From Actinomadura oligospora ATCC 43269 (GTDB lineage: Bacteria > Actinomycetota > Actinomycetes > Streptosporangiales > Streptosporangiaceae): a stretch of DNA of 48,171 bases. A program made the translations under genes and the position numbers. Within the stretch, counting starts at the first letter, position 1; every line of letters begins with the position of its first letter. The notes below the pieces were generated by a model. It did not search any database, was not told the DNA's origin, and was given only the letters and a program-made list of their open reading frames with translations. Of this stretch, positions 15,708-25,000 are shown piece by piece. The stretch is taken from the NCBI RefSeq assembly GCF_000518265.1, contig NZ_KI912414.1:1-48171 (forward strand), read 5' to 3'.

Positions 15708-16631
15708 ATGCCCTTCCTCCCTGTCAGCGACGGAAACCTTCTCCATTGGGAAGCCCACGGAACCGCCAACAGGCGTCCGGCGATCGTCCTCCACGGCGGT
15801 CCGGGCTCCGGCTGCAACGACGGCTGGCTGACCTTCTTCGACCTGGACGTCCACCGCGTCGTCCTGCTGGACCAGCGCAACTGCGGCCGGAGCCTGCCCC
15901 ACGCCGCCGAACCCGAGATCGACCTCGGGGCCAACACCACCCGGAACCTGGTCGCCGACATCGAACGGCTCCGCGAGCACCTCGGCATCGACCGCTGGAC
16001 GGTCCTCGGCGGCTCCTGGGGCAGCACCCTCGCGCTCGCCTACGCCGAGACCCACCCGGACCGCGTCACCGACATGGTCCTGTTCTCGGTGTGCACGACG
16101 ACGCACCGCGAGGTCGACTGGATCACCCGGGGCGTCGCGCGGCTCTTCCCCGGCCGCTGGGAGGCGTTCCGCGACGGCGTCCCCGAGGCCGACCGCGACG
16201 GGAACCTGCCCGCCGCCTACTCACGCCTCCTCCACTCCCCCGACCCCGAGGTCCGCGACAGGGCGGCCCGCGACTGGTGCGCCTGGGAGGACACGCACAT
16301 GGGCTTCGCAACCGGCTTCCGCAGAAGCCCGCGCTACGAGGACCCGGTGTTCCGGCTGTGCTTCGCGCGCCTGGTCACGCACTACTGGAAGAACGCCGCG
16401 TTCATGGGCGAGGACGAGCTGCTGCGCGGCGCGTCCCGCCTGGCCGGGATCCCGGGGACGCTCGTCCACGGACGCCTCGACGTCAGCAGTTCCCCCGACA
16501 TCCCCTGGAACCTCGCGCGAGCCTGGCCGGGCAGCACCCTGAAGATCGTCGACGGCGGTCACGACGGCTCGGAGGCCGAGATGCTGAAGGTGGTCAGGAC
16601 CGCGCTGCTTTCAGGCACCGGCGACGCCTGA
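15708..16631 (+). CDS. pip: Prolyl aminopeptidase (proline iminopeptidase)
   Basis: A 307-residue alpha/beta hydrolase of peptidase family S33. It shows the oxyanion motif HGGPGSG, then DQRNCGRS, and the nucleophile elbow GGSWGS with Ser as catalytic residue; WCAWEDTHMGFATG is in the cap region as in proline iminopeptidases. The catalytic Asp and His are likely in HGRLDVSSSP and DGGHDGSE. It would release N-terminal proline from peptides. A GGAG lies directly before the ATG. It is divergent from pstS. Confidence 0.88.
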   Translation: MPFLPVSDGNLLHWEAHGTANRRPAIVLHGGPGSGCNDGWLTFFDLDVHRVVLLDQRNCGRSLPHAAEPEIDLGANTTRNLVADIERLREHLGIDRWTVLGGSWGSTLALAYAETHPDRVTDMVLFSVCTTTHREVDWITRGVARLFPGRWEAFRDGVPEADRDGNLPAAYSRLLHSPDPEVRDRAARDWCAWEDTHMGFATGFRRSPRYEDPVFRLCFARLVTHYWKNAAFMGEDELLRGASRLAGIPGTLVHGRLDVSSSPDIPWNLARAWPGSTLKIVDGGHDGSEAEMLKVVRTALLSGTGDA

Positions 16632-16634
16632 CGG

Positions 16635-16667
16635 CTCCGGGACGTCCGGGGCGCGGACGTCCCGGAG
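16635..16667. terminator. Bidirectional hairpin between pip and mshD
   Basis: A perfect 14-bp stem (CTCCGGGACGTCCG / CGGACGTCCCGGAG) with a 5-nt loop lies directly after the pip stop and just before the mshD stop. No T run follows on either strand. Confidence 0.65.
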
Positions 16668-16675
16668 GTTCCGGC

Positions 16676-17515
16676 TCAGGTCGCGTACATCACGTCCACG
16701 GCGTAGCGGGCGAAGCCGAGCGTCTCGTAGAGGTGGACGGCCCCGGGGTTGTCCTCGTCCACGTAGAGCAGGATGGCCGGGACGCCGCGGTCGCGCAGGT
16801 GGTGGAGGCCGGTGAGGGTCAGGGTGCGGCCCAGGCCGATCCCCTGCGCGGACGGGTCGACGCCGATGACGTAGACCTCGCCGAGGCCGTCCGGGTGGGT
16901 CTTCGTCCAGTGGAAGCCGATCAGGCGGCCGTCGCGCTCGGCGAGGAAGAAGCCCTCGGGGTCGAACCAGGACTCGGCCTCACGCGCGCGCACGTCGTCG
17001 ATCGTCCACTGGCCCTGCTCGGGGTGGGTGGCGAAGGCGCGGGCGTTGACCTCGAGCCACGCCTCCTCGTCCTGGCCGGGCCGGAAGGTGCGGATCGTGA
17101 CGCCCGGCGGCGGGACGACGTCGATCATGGGGTCGTCGGCCGACTTCCGCATCTGGAACAGAACGCGGCTGCGCGTCATCCCCTCGGACTCGCCGAGGCG
17201 CGCGGCGGCGGGCAGGTCGCCGTGCGCCCAGACGCGCAGCGGGCCGTCCGCCTGCTCCTTCAGCTCCCGCACCAGCCGCCGCCCGAAGCCGCGCCGCCGG
17301 TGCTCGGGGTGGACGACCAGCTCGCCCGACGCGGGCTCCTCGTCGGTGGCGGGGTCGAGGTGGGCGTAGCCGACGACCGTCTCGTTCTCCCGGACGACCA
17401 CGCCGGTGTGGCCGGCCTTCAGGGCGAGCATGGCGTGCTCGGAGAGCGGCCCGACGCCGTCCGCCTTCGTGGCGGCCTCGATCAGCTCGACGATCTGCGA
17501 CTCCGTCATGATCAC
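16676..17515 (-). CDS. mshD: Mycothiol synthase (MshD), double GNAT acetyltransferase
   Basis: Transfers acetyl from acetyl-CoA to Cys-GlcN-inositol, the last step of mycothiol synthesis. The 279 residues form two GNAT domains: the N-terminal copy has HPEHRRRGFGRRL and the C-terminal active copy has GVDPSAQGIGLGRTLT followed by YVDEDNPGAVHLYETLGF. Length is close to the mycobacterial protein. ATG at 17515 or at 17509 are both possible; neither has a clear ribosome site, so the mRNA may be leaderless. Mycothiol production confirms an actinobacterial host. Confidence 0.95.
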   Translation of the reverse strand: MIMTESQIVELIEAATKADGVGPLSEHAMLALKAGHTGVVVRENETVVGYAHLDPATDEEPASGELVVHPEHRRRGFGRRLVRELKEQADGPLRVWAHGDLPAAARLGESEGMTRSRVLFQMRKSADDPMIDVVPPPGVTIRTFRPGQDEEAWLEVNARAFATHPEQGQWTIDDVRAREAESWFDPEGFFLAERDGRLIGFHWTKTHPDGLGEVYVIGVDPSAQGIGLGRTLTLTGLHHLRDRGVPAILLYVDEDNPGAVHLYETLGFARYAVDVMYAT

Positions 17516-17602
17516 ATGCTAGGTCAGCGCGAGGGATCTGGAACCGGGCGCCCCCGGATCTATCGCCCCGGACAGGCGAACATGCCATGACAGGGGGAAC
17601 TG

Positions 17603-17628
17603 ACCGTCAAACCGTCACGAAACCGTCA
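17603..17628 (+). promoter_or_regulatory. Triple ACCGTCA repeat, candidate PhoP-type site
   Basis: ACCGTCA occurs at 17603, 17611 and 17622; the last two are exactly 11 nt apart, the PHO-box period. It lies 48 nt before the ATG of the secreted 5'-nucleotidase, where an activator site would be expected. The match to GTTCA units is imperfect, so PhoP control is only a proposal. Confidence 0.4.
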
Positions 17629-17675
17629 TGAGGGCGTATGGATCGCGACGCGCCGGTTGGTTAGGTTCCCTAGCC

Positions 17676-19355
17676 ATGATCCGACCTCGTCTCACACTGG
17701 CCGCGGCGGCGACCGCCGCGGTGGCGGTGACCGCGATCGCGGCCCAGCCCGCCGGGGCGTCCCCGTCGCACGGCCAGGGAAAGACCGTGCCCGTGCGGCT
17801 GCTCGCCCTCAACGACTTCCACGGGAACCTCGAGCCGCCCACCGGCAACTCCGGGAAGGCCGTCGACGACTCCGGCCAGACCGTCCCCGCGGGCGGCGCG
17901 GCCTACGCCGCCGCGCACATCAAGCGGCTCACCGACCGCAACACGCTGAAGGTCGCGCAGGGCGACCTCATCGGCGGGTCCCCCCTGATCTCCGCGGCCT
18001 TCCACGACGAGCCGTCGGTGCAGTTCATGGGGAACATCGGCCTGACCGCGTCGGCCGTGGGCAACCACGAGTTCGACGAGGGCCTGACCGAGCTCAAGCG
18101 CATCCAGAACGGCGGCTGCCACCCGGTCGACGGCTGCTCCCCCGCGGGCCCCTGGAAGGGCGCGAAGTTCGACTACCTCGGGGCCAACGTGCTCCAGGAG
18201 GCGACGAACAGGCCGGCCATCAAGCCGTGGACGATCCGCAGGATCAACGGCGTCCGGGTCGGCATCATCGGCGTCGTCACCAAGACCACGCCGACGATCG
18301 TCACCGCGGACGGCATCAAGGGCCTGAAGTTCGACGACGAGGTCGCCGCGGCCAACCGGTCCGCGCGCGAGCTCAGGAAGCGCGGCGTGCACGCGATGGT
18401 CCTGCTCGTCCACGAGGGCGACGACGTCGTGAAGGGCTCCAAGCCGAACGACTGCGGCGTCGTGCCGGGCGCGGGCACCCGCATCGCCGCCGAGGCCGAC
18501 CCGGACATCGACGTCGTCCTGTCCGGGCACACCCACCAGCAGTACGTCTGCACGGTCAAGGACCCGAAGGGGCAGCCGCGGCTGTACTCCTCCGGCTCGT
18601 CCTTCGGCCGCGTGATCACGCAGGTCGACCTCCAGGTGAACCGGAGGACCGACGACATCGTCCGGTCGTCCATGAAGGGCGTCAACCACGTCGTCACCCA
18701 GGACGTGAAGCCGGACGAGGACACCGCGAAGTTCGTCCAGTACTGGAAGGACAAGTCCGCCCCGATCTCCGACAAGAAGATCGGCACGGTCACCGCCAAG
18801 CTCGACCGCACCGCCAGCGCGGCCGGTGAGACCCCGCTCGGCGACGTGATCGCGGACGCGCAGCTCGAGGCCGTCCGGGGCATGGGCGCCCAGGTCGCCG
18901 TCACCAACCCCGGCGGCGTCCGCACCGACCTGGACCCGAAGGACGGCCACACCGTCACCTACGGCGACGCGTTCGCCGTCCAGCCGTTCAGCAACGTCAC
19001 GGGCGTGACCACGCTGACCGGCGGGCAGCTGGACGCCGTCCTCGAGCAGCAGTGGACGAGCGCGGGCGAGAAGATCCTGCAGCCGTCCTCCGGCCTGCAC
19101 TTCACCATCGACCGCACCAGGGCGATCGGTGACCGCGTCTCGGGCATCACCATCGACGGCAAGCCCGTCGACCCGGCCGCGTCCTACAAGATCGCCGCGA
19201 ACAACTTCCTGCTCGGCGGCGGGGACGGCTTCACCGTCTTCACCCAGGGCAAGGACCAGGTGCTCGGCCCGATCGACCTGGACGCGCTGGTGAACTACTT
19301 CGGCTCCCACTCGCCCGTGAGCCCGCCCCCGCTGGACCGCATCTCCGGCAAGTAG
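17676..19355 (+). CDS. ushA: Secreted 5'-nucleotidase (UshA-like metallophosphatase)
   Basis: A 559-residue exported enzyme that removes phosphate from extracellular nucleotides. A signal peptide (about 1-26, ...AAQPAGASP) precedes the metallophosphatase domain with the metal motifs ALNDFHGN, AQGDLIGG, VGNHEFDEG, LVHEGDD and SGHTHQQ. The C-terminal 5'-nucleotidase domain shows ADAQLEAVRG, VTNPGGVRTDL and the substrate-clamp loop NNFLLGGGDGF. The ATG at 17676 directly begins the signal peptide; an upstream in-frame ATG at 17628 would overlap the likely promoter repeats. It fits the phosphate block: mshD and pst upstream, Pit downstream. Confidence 0.92.
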   Translation: MIRPRLTLAAAATAAVAVTAIAAQPAGASPSHGQGKTVPVRLLALNDFHGNLEPPTGNSGKAVDDSGQTVPAGGAAYAAAHIKRLTDRNTLKVAQGDLIGGSPLISAAFHDEPSVQFMGNIGLTASAVGNHEFDEGLTELKRIQNGGCHPVDGCSPAGPWKGAKFDYLGANVLQEATNRPAIKPWTIRRINGVRVGIIGVVTKTTPTIVTADGIKGLKFDDEVAAANRSARELRKRGVHAMVLLVHEGDDVVKGSKPNDCGVVPGAGTRIAAEADPDIDVVLSGHTHQQYVCTVKDPKGQPRLYSSGSSFGRVITQVDLQVNRRTDDIVRSSMKGVNHVVTQDVKPDEDTAKFVQYWKDKSAPISDKKIGTVTAKLDRTASAAGETPLGDVIADAQLEAVRGMGAQVAVTNPGGVRTDLDPKDGHTVTYGDAFAVQPFSNVTGVTTLTGGQLDAVLEQQWTSAGEKILQPSSGLHFTIDRTRAIGDRVSGITIDGKPVDPAASYKIAANNFLLGGGDGFTVFTQGKDQVLGPIDLDALVNYFGSHSPVSPPPLDRISGK

Positions 19356-19374
19356 CCACAAAGCACAACGAAAC

Positions 19375-19404
19375 GAGGGCCGCCCCCAGCCGGGGACGGC
19401 CCTC
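19375..19404. terminator. Bidirectional hairpin between the nucleotidase and pit genes
   Basis: GAGGGCCGCCCC and GGGGACGGCCCTC pair over 12 bp with one bulged A around a short loop. It sits between convergent genes; no T run is present. Confidence 0.65.
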
Positions 19405-19433
19405 ACTCGTTCAACTCTCGGGGGGTCGGGCGG

Positions 19434-20600
19434 TCAGGCCCCGAAGAAGTGCACGACGTAGTACACGACCGCCGCCACGATCGCGGCGGCGGGCATCGTC
19501 AGCACCCAGGCGACCAGGATGTTCCCCGCGACGCCCCACCGCACGGCCGACAGCCGCTTGGTCGCGCCCACGCCCATGATCGAGGCGGTGATCGTGTGCG
19601 TGGTGGAGATTGGAGCGTGCCAGATGTACGCGGTCAGGTAGAGGATGACCGAGGCCGTCGCCTCGGCGGCGAAGCCCTTCGGCGGATCGACCTCGATGAC
19701 CTTGCGGCCGAGCGTGCGCATGATGCGCCAGCCGCCCGCGTACGTCCCGGCCGACAGCGCGCCCGCGCAGAGCACGATGACCCACCACGGCACGCCCTTG
19801 CCGTCCGAGTGACCCGTCGTGACGAGCGCGAGGACGATGATGCCCATCGTCTTCTGCGCGTCCTGCAGGCCGTGCCCGAGGGCGAGGGACGCGGCGGACA
19901 GCGTCTGCGCGATCCGGAACCGGCGGCCGACCTTGCTGGGGTTCTTCCTCCGGAAGATCCACAGGATGGCCAGCATCACGCCGTAGGCGGCGATGAATCC
20001 GACGATCGGCGAGATGACCATCGGGATCGCGACCTTGTCGACCACCTTGGCCCAGGCGACCGAGGACGCCGAGGCGAGCCCGGCGCCGACCACGCCGCCG
20101 ATGAGGGCGTGCGAGGACGACGAGGGCAGCCCGAAGTACCAGGTGATGAGGTTCCAGGAGATCGCGCCGATCACGCCCGCCGCGACCACGGTCAGGCCGT
20201 GCAGCCCCGAGGGCGGGGTGATCACCTCGCTGACCGTCTTGGCGACCTGCACGCCGAGCAGCGCGCCCAGCATGTTCATCACGGCCGCCATCAGGAGCGC
20301 GACGCGCGGTGTGAGGGCGCGCGTCGAGATCGCCGTGGCGATCGCGTTCGCCGCGTCGTGGAAGCCGTTGGTGTAGTCGAAGACCAGCGAGACCAGGACG
20401 ACGAGCAGGAGCATCGCGATCTGCGACTCCGCCCGCACCCCGGTCACGCCGAGCAGGATGACGACCAGCAGGCCGATCGGCATCGCGTACCAGAACCGGT
20501 GCGGGCCCCGGCGGACCTGTTCGGCCAGCGACGGCTCCTCGCCCGGGACGGTCGCGTCCCTGCTGAGGACCGCGCCGCCCGTGTCGCCGGGAGCGCTCAT
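19434..20600 (-). CDS. pit: Low-affinity inorganic phosphate transporter, Pit family
   Basis: A 388-residue membrane carrier that imports metal-phosphate with protons. The family signature DYTNGFHDAANAIATAISTRAL occurs at about 85-106 and its inverted duplicate is represented by LALGHGLQDAQKTMGI in the second half. About ten helices are expected. The ATG overlaps the stop of the upstream DUF47 gene by 4 nt, so the two are translationally coupled. Confidence 0.93.
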   Translation of the reverse strand: MSAPGDTGGAVLSRDATVPGEEPSLAEQVRRGPHRFWYAMPIGLLVVILLGVTGVRAESQIAMLLLVVLVSLVFDYTNGFHDAANAIATAISTRALTPRVALLMAAVMNMLGALLGVQVAKTVSEVITPPSGLHGLTVVAAGVIGAISWNLITWYFGLPSSSSHALIGGVVGAGLASASSVAWAKVVDKVAIPMVISPIVGFIAAYGVMLAILWIFRRKNPSKVGRRFRIAQTLSAASLALGHGLQDAQKTMGIIVLALVTTGHSDGKGVPWWVIVLCAGALSAGTYAGGWRIMRTLGRKVIEVDPPKGFAAEATASVILYLTAYIWHAPISTTHTITASIMGVGATKRLSAVRWGVAGNILVAWVLTMPAAAIVAAVVYYVVHFFGA

Positions 20601-21214
20601 GATTCCTTGACCGCGATCGTCTCGACCGTGTTGGCGACGTGCTCGAAGGCGTCCGCCGCCTCCTCCAGCCGGTCGATGACCTGCTTCAGCTTCAGGACGG
20701 TGAGGGTGTCGTAGTCGCCCGAGAACAGCTTGGCGAGCAGCTTGCGGTAGACCCGGTCGCCCTCGTTCTCCAGCCGGTTGATCTCGATCCAGTACTCGTT
20801 GAGCTCCTTCATCGAGCGCAGCCGGGGCATCGCCTCGGCGGTGAGCTCGGCGGCGCGCTCCAGGACCTCGACCTGGTGCACGATCTCCTTCGGGAACTCG
20901 TCGATCTTGTAGAGCACGACGAGGTCGGCGGCCTCCTCCATCTCGTCCATCACGTCGTCGATCTGGGAGGCCAGCCGGTAGATGTCCTCGCGGTCGAACG
21001 GCGTGATGAACGTTTCGTTCAGCCGCCGCATGATCGCGTGGGTCGCCTCGTCGCCAGCGTGCTCGCAGGCGCGCATCTTCTCCGCGATCGCTTCCCGGTC
21101 AGTGCCGTCGCTGATGAGCTCCACGAGCAGCCTGGCGCCGGTGACCAGGTTGTTCGCCGAGTCGGCGAACATGTCGTAAAAGCTGTCCTCACGCGGCGTG
21201 AGACGCAAGCGCAC
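20597..21214 (-). CDS. DUF47 / PhoU-like accessory protein of the Pit transporter
   Basis: A 205-residue all-helical cytoplasmic protein of the DUF47 family, structurally like PhoU. It has the repeated acidic motifs EHAGDEATHAIMRRL and NRLENEGDRVYRKLL that probably bind metal clusters. Family members occur next to pit genes and are thought to modulate transport. The GTG start at 21214 is chosen because AGGAG lies six bases upstream, while the longer in-frame start has no ribosome site. Confidence 0.9.
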   Translation of the reverse strand: MRLRLTPREDSFYDMFADSANNLVTGARLLVELISDGTDREAIAEKMRACEHAGDEATHAIMRRLNETFITPFDREDIYRLASQIDDVMDEMEEAADLVVLYKIDEFPKEIVHQVEVLERAAELTAEAMPRLRSMKELNEYWIEINRLENEGDRVYRKLLAKLFSGDYDTLTVLKLKQVIDRLEEAADAFEHVANTVETIAVKES

Positions 21215-21535
21215 GTCGTTCTCCTGAGATGCCGGAACAGTCCGCTGTGGATCGTAGGCGCAACCGGCCGTAAAAAGAACTTTCGCCCCAGCTTCGACCG
21301 CCGTCCTCCATCCTCTCACCTACAAGGTTGCCCTAGATCACGACATGCACACCCGCGACACACAGCCCTGTCCAGGGGGATGTACCGCCCCTGCCCGCCC
21401 GTTACGGAGCGTGATCCGGGACGCAGAGTGATATTCGTTACAGGAGGGCCGGGAGGGGCCTTCGAGGCCACTCAGGCCCGTGCGGCGACCCGTGCGGCGC
21501 CCCGGGAGGCGCCCCGGGGGTCGGGGTAAAAGCGG
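21215..21535. other. Intergenic region, no gene seen
   Basis: About 320 bases upstream of the DUF47-pit operon. I see no convincing protein or RNA gene and no clear PHO box. Around 21476-21520 there are short CGGCGCCCCGGGAGGCGCCCCGGGG-type direct repeats of GGCGCCCCGGG. A promoter for DUF47-pit must lie here but cannot be assigned. Confidence 0.4.
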
Positions 21536-21566
21536 GTGCCGGGCGTCCGCTGGGACGTCCCGGCAC
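21536..21566 (-). terminator. Intrinsic terminator of the 62-residue small gene
   Basis: Stem GTGCCGGG-CGTCC / GGACG-T-CCCGGCAC with one bulge and a 4-nt loop. On the minus strand it is followed by CCGCTTTTA, a real U run, which points to transcription from the small gene at 21596-21784. Confidence 0.7.
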
Positions 21567-21595
21567 CGGTTCGGCCTGCCGACGAGCCGCCGTTT

Positions 21596-21784
21596 CTATT
21601 CGCGTGACGACAGCTCTCGAAGACCGGGTTCGCATCCGGACCTCACTCCGAGCACCATGTCGATCTCGGCGAGCGTGAGCGGCCGCTCGGCCGCCGCGAC
21701 CGCGCTGAGCATCTCGGCGTAGAGTTCGATCTCGTCAAGTGCGACCCGGTCATGGACGCGCAGGTCGAGATTCCGCTGGCGCAC
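21596..21784 (-). CDS. Hypothetical small acidic protein (62 aa)
   Basis: A GTG-started 62-residue protein. The core LDEIELYAEMLSAVAAAERPLTLAEIDMVLGVR looks like two helices joined by a P-L-T/S-x-x-E-I-D turn, a pattern I associate with small uncharacterised actinomycete proteins. AGGAGG lies 8 nt upstream of the GTG, and an intrinsic terminator with a U run follows 30 nt after the stop; both support a real gene. Function is unknown. Longer in-frame starts exist but lack a ribosome site. Confidence 0.6.
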   Translation of the reverse strand: MRQRNLDLRVHDRVALDEIELYAEMLSAVAAAERPLTLAEIDMVLGVRSGCEPGLRELSSRE

Positions 21785-22083
21785 CGCGTCCACCTCCTGG
21801 TTGCGATTCGCGTCCGCCACCTGCGATGACACCGTCTCCGCGCAGGGACGGGCCGCACCCACTGCCCTCGTCAAGAGTACGGTCCCGGTCCGTCGGGACG
21901 CATGACCCAAGAGGGCCATTCGGGGACCACTCCCGCCCCGTACCTTCCCTGGCCCGCCCGGATGATGCGGCCCGGCCCACCCGGGTCACGCCCGCCGGGT
22001 CGGATTTGCCCGGCCCATGCCTGGCCCCGCCCAGCGGCCTGTCCCTGGCCCCTCAGTGGCCTCTCGGGGCGGTCCGGTGAGGG
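21785..22083. other. Intergenic region between the small gene and the AAA gene
   Basis: About 300 bases, C-rich with repeated GGCCCGGCCCACCC-like and CTGGCCC strings (21948-22060). It must carry the small gene's promoter and the AAA gene's 3' end; I see no clear gene or hairpin. Confidence 0.3.
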
Positions 22084-25000
22084 TCAGTAGCCCTCGTGGA
22101 GGCCGCCCATCATCTGCTGCAGCGCGGATTCGGGCAGGTCACGCACAGTGAGGCGGGCGACCGTGGACGCGTCGACGTCCGCCCCCGCGAGCCGGGCGGC
22201 CTGCCGGGCGATGGTCGCCTCGAACAGCTCGCGGACGGTCCGCGCGTACCCGAAGGACGGGTCGCCGCGCATCTGCTCGAACCTGCTGAGCAACTCGACG
22301 CGCAACTCCTCGTCCAGCATGTAGAGCTCGCGTTCGGCGTACGCCTGGAACAGCCCGACCAGCTCCCGGTCGCCGAGCGGTTCGAACTCGATGACCTGGC
22401 CGAACTCGTCCCGGAACGCCGGATTGGCGGCGAGGAAGCCGTGCAGTTCGTCCGGCGGCCCGGCGCACACGACCAGCAGCCGGTGGCCGTCGCGGCGCAG
22501 GACGGCGCGCAGCTCGGCGACCACCTCGGGGACGCGGTCGAGCAGGTGGGCCTCCTGGACCAGCAGCACCCCGTTGAGCGCCTGCTCGACCATCCCCCGC
22601 ACCCGCTCCTCGGTGTCGTGCCGGTCGCGTCCGGTCAGGTGGGCGGGACGGCACGCCACCACGTGTCCCGAGCCGAGCAGCCCGAGCGCGGCGAAGATCC
22701 CGCCGACCAGGCCCGCGACGGTCGACTTCCCGGTGCCGTGGGGACCGGCGAGCAGCAGGTGCAGCGGCGCGTGCTCGGTCACGCCGTACCGGGCGCGGTC
22801 GGCGGCGACGCGCCCCTCCTCGACCAGCTCGTGGACGATGTACTTCACGTTCTCCAGGCCACGCAGGGCGTCCAGTTGCCGCAGGTAGCCGTCGATGTCG
22901 CCGGGCGGGCGCAGCGCCGGTTCCAGGCCCTCGGCGATGCCGTGCAGGTCCTGCGGGTCCAGGACGAGCCGGTCGCGCGAGGCGCCCGCCCGCTCCAGGT
23001 GCCGCTGGCACGCGGTGTCCAGGTAGGTCTCGACCAGGCGCGCGTTCACCAGGTCGCCGGGGCCGCGCAGGCGGGCCAGGTCCTCGCGGGCGGTCTCGAG
23101 CGCGACGCCGCCGACGGTGACCCGCCGCTCGTCGGCGAGCAGGTGCAGCAGCGTCATCCGGTTCTCGGGATCCGCCAGCTCGGGCAGCCGGTACACCCGG
23201 AACGTCTCGACCAGGCGCGGATGGTCGGCGAGCATCCGCTTGTACGCCGACGGCTCGCACGTCGCGATCAGCGCGGCGTCGGTGGCCGGATCGCGGCGCG
23301 CCCGCCGCACCGCCGTCACGAACGCCGCCGGGTCGGACGCCGCGAACAGCGCCGCGTCCAGCCGCTCGAACAGGATCGACGGGCCGCGCTGGGCGAGCAC
23401 CTGCTTCACCAGGTCGGCCGCCGTCGGCGGGGCGACGCCGTCCACGATCGTCTTGGGCGGGGCCCCGGTCGCGGTCGCGGACGCGGACGCGGACGACTCG
23501 CGGACGTCGTCGGCGTCGTGGGCGCGGATCGTCCCGTCGCCGAGGCCCGCCTCGGCCAGGGTCAGCGCGACCATCCGCGCGAGCCGCCGCTGCCCGGTGT
23601 GCGGCGCGCCGACCAGCAGCACGCTCGGCACCCCGCGCCGGATGCCGGACGACTCGTCGACGCGGGTGGAGTCGTCGCCCGCCGTCAGCACCGCGTTGAA
23701 CGCCTCGGCCTGCTCGCGGATCCCGTCGAGCAGCTCGGCGGCGTCCTGCGCGCCGGAGACGAACCCGATGCCGTACCGCTCGTGGACGCGGCGTTCGGTG
23801 CGGTCGCTCGGCGGCGGGATCTCGTGCACGGGACGTTCGGGCGACGGCGTCTGGTCGAGGAAGTCGAAGCCCCCGATCATCGTCTCGGACATCACGCGCG
23901 TGCCCGGCGGGTCGGCCTTCTTCGGCGCCCCGGTCACACCGGGTCCGGCCGCGCCGGTCTCGTCCGGGCCCAGCATGCGCGTGCGCGGCTGCGGGTTGTC
24001 GGGCCTGGGCGGCATGCCCGGCGGCGGCGCCTGCTGGTGCAGGGACGCGGGCTCGTCGAACCGCGTGCCGTGCGGATCGACCTTCTCCTGCTGGCCCATG
24101 CCCGGCCCGTACGCGCCCGGGTAGCCCGCCGAAGCGTCCAGGTGCCCGGGGGGCTTGGGCATGTTCTGCTCATAGGACGGGACGGGCGGCTGCGCGGGAG
24201 CCGATCCGGACGGCGCGTAGCCCAGCGCCGTGTACGGAGGCCGCTGCGGTTCCTTCTGCTCGTCCTTGGGCGACGAGCCGTCCGGCTTGGTCGCCTCTTC
24301 CACCTCGTGCGGTGGCGGCGCAGGCGTGCCGTACTGGTTGAACGCGGCAGGTGCCCCGGCTCCCGCGCCCGCGCCTGCTCCCGGGGAAACGAGCGGGCCG
24401 GGAGGCTGCGGCATCGCGTGAGCGGACGAGGGCTGGTAGCCGAGGGCGGTGTAGGGCGGGGCGAAGTTCTCCTGCGGCTCGTCCGGCCCGGCTGCCTGCT
24501 TGGGAACGTGCGGGCCGGGCGCGCCGAACTGCGGATCGACCGGCTGCGCGGGCTGGACGAACGGCTGCTCCTGGTTCGCCGGAGGCTGGACGTACGGCTG
24601 CCCCGGCGGCTGGACGGCCTGTCCGGGCACGCCAGGCTGGCCGAACGCGCCCTGCGCGGCGTCCTGGGACGGATATCCGGGCACGGCGGGCGGGCCGAAC
24701 GCGCCGGGGACGGGAGGCTGCCCAAGTGGCTGTGGAGGCGCTCCAGCGCCCGCAGGGCCACCGGGGCCCCCAGCCATGTCCGCGCCGCCGGGCGGCGCGT
24801 ACGGCGTCTGGGGCGGCTGCGGGGGCCGCCCTGGCTGCGCGGGCTGGACGGGCATGCCGAACGGCGACGGCGGCTGCGTGTGCCTGTGCTTCTTGGGGAC
24901 GGCGATGCCGGTGCTCGTGCGCGCGGTCGCGCGCGTGCGCTCGGGGCCGATGATGCCCGCGACGATCGCGTTCGGCGTCGGGAACCCACGCGGGCGCGCG

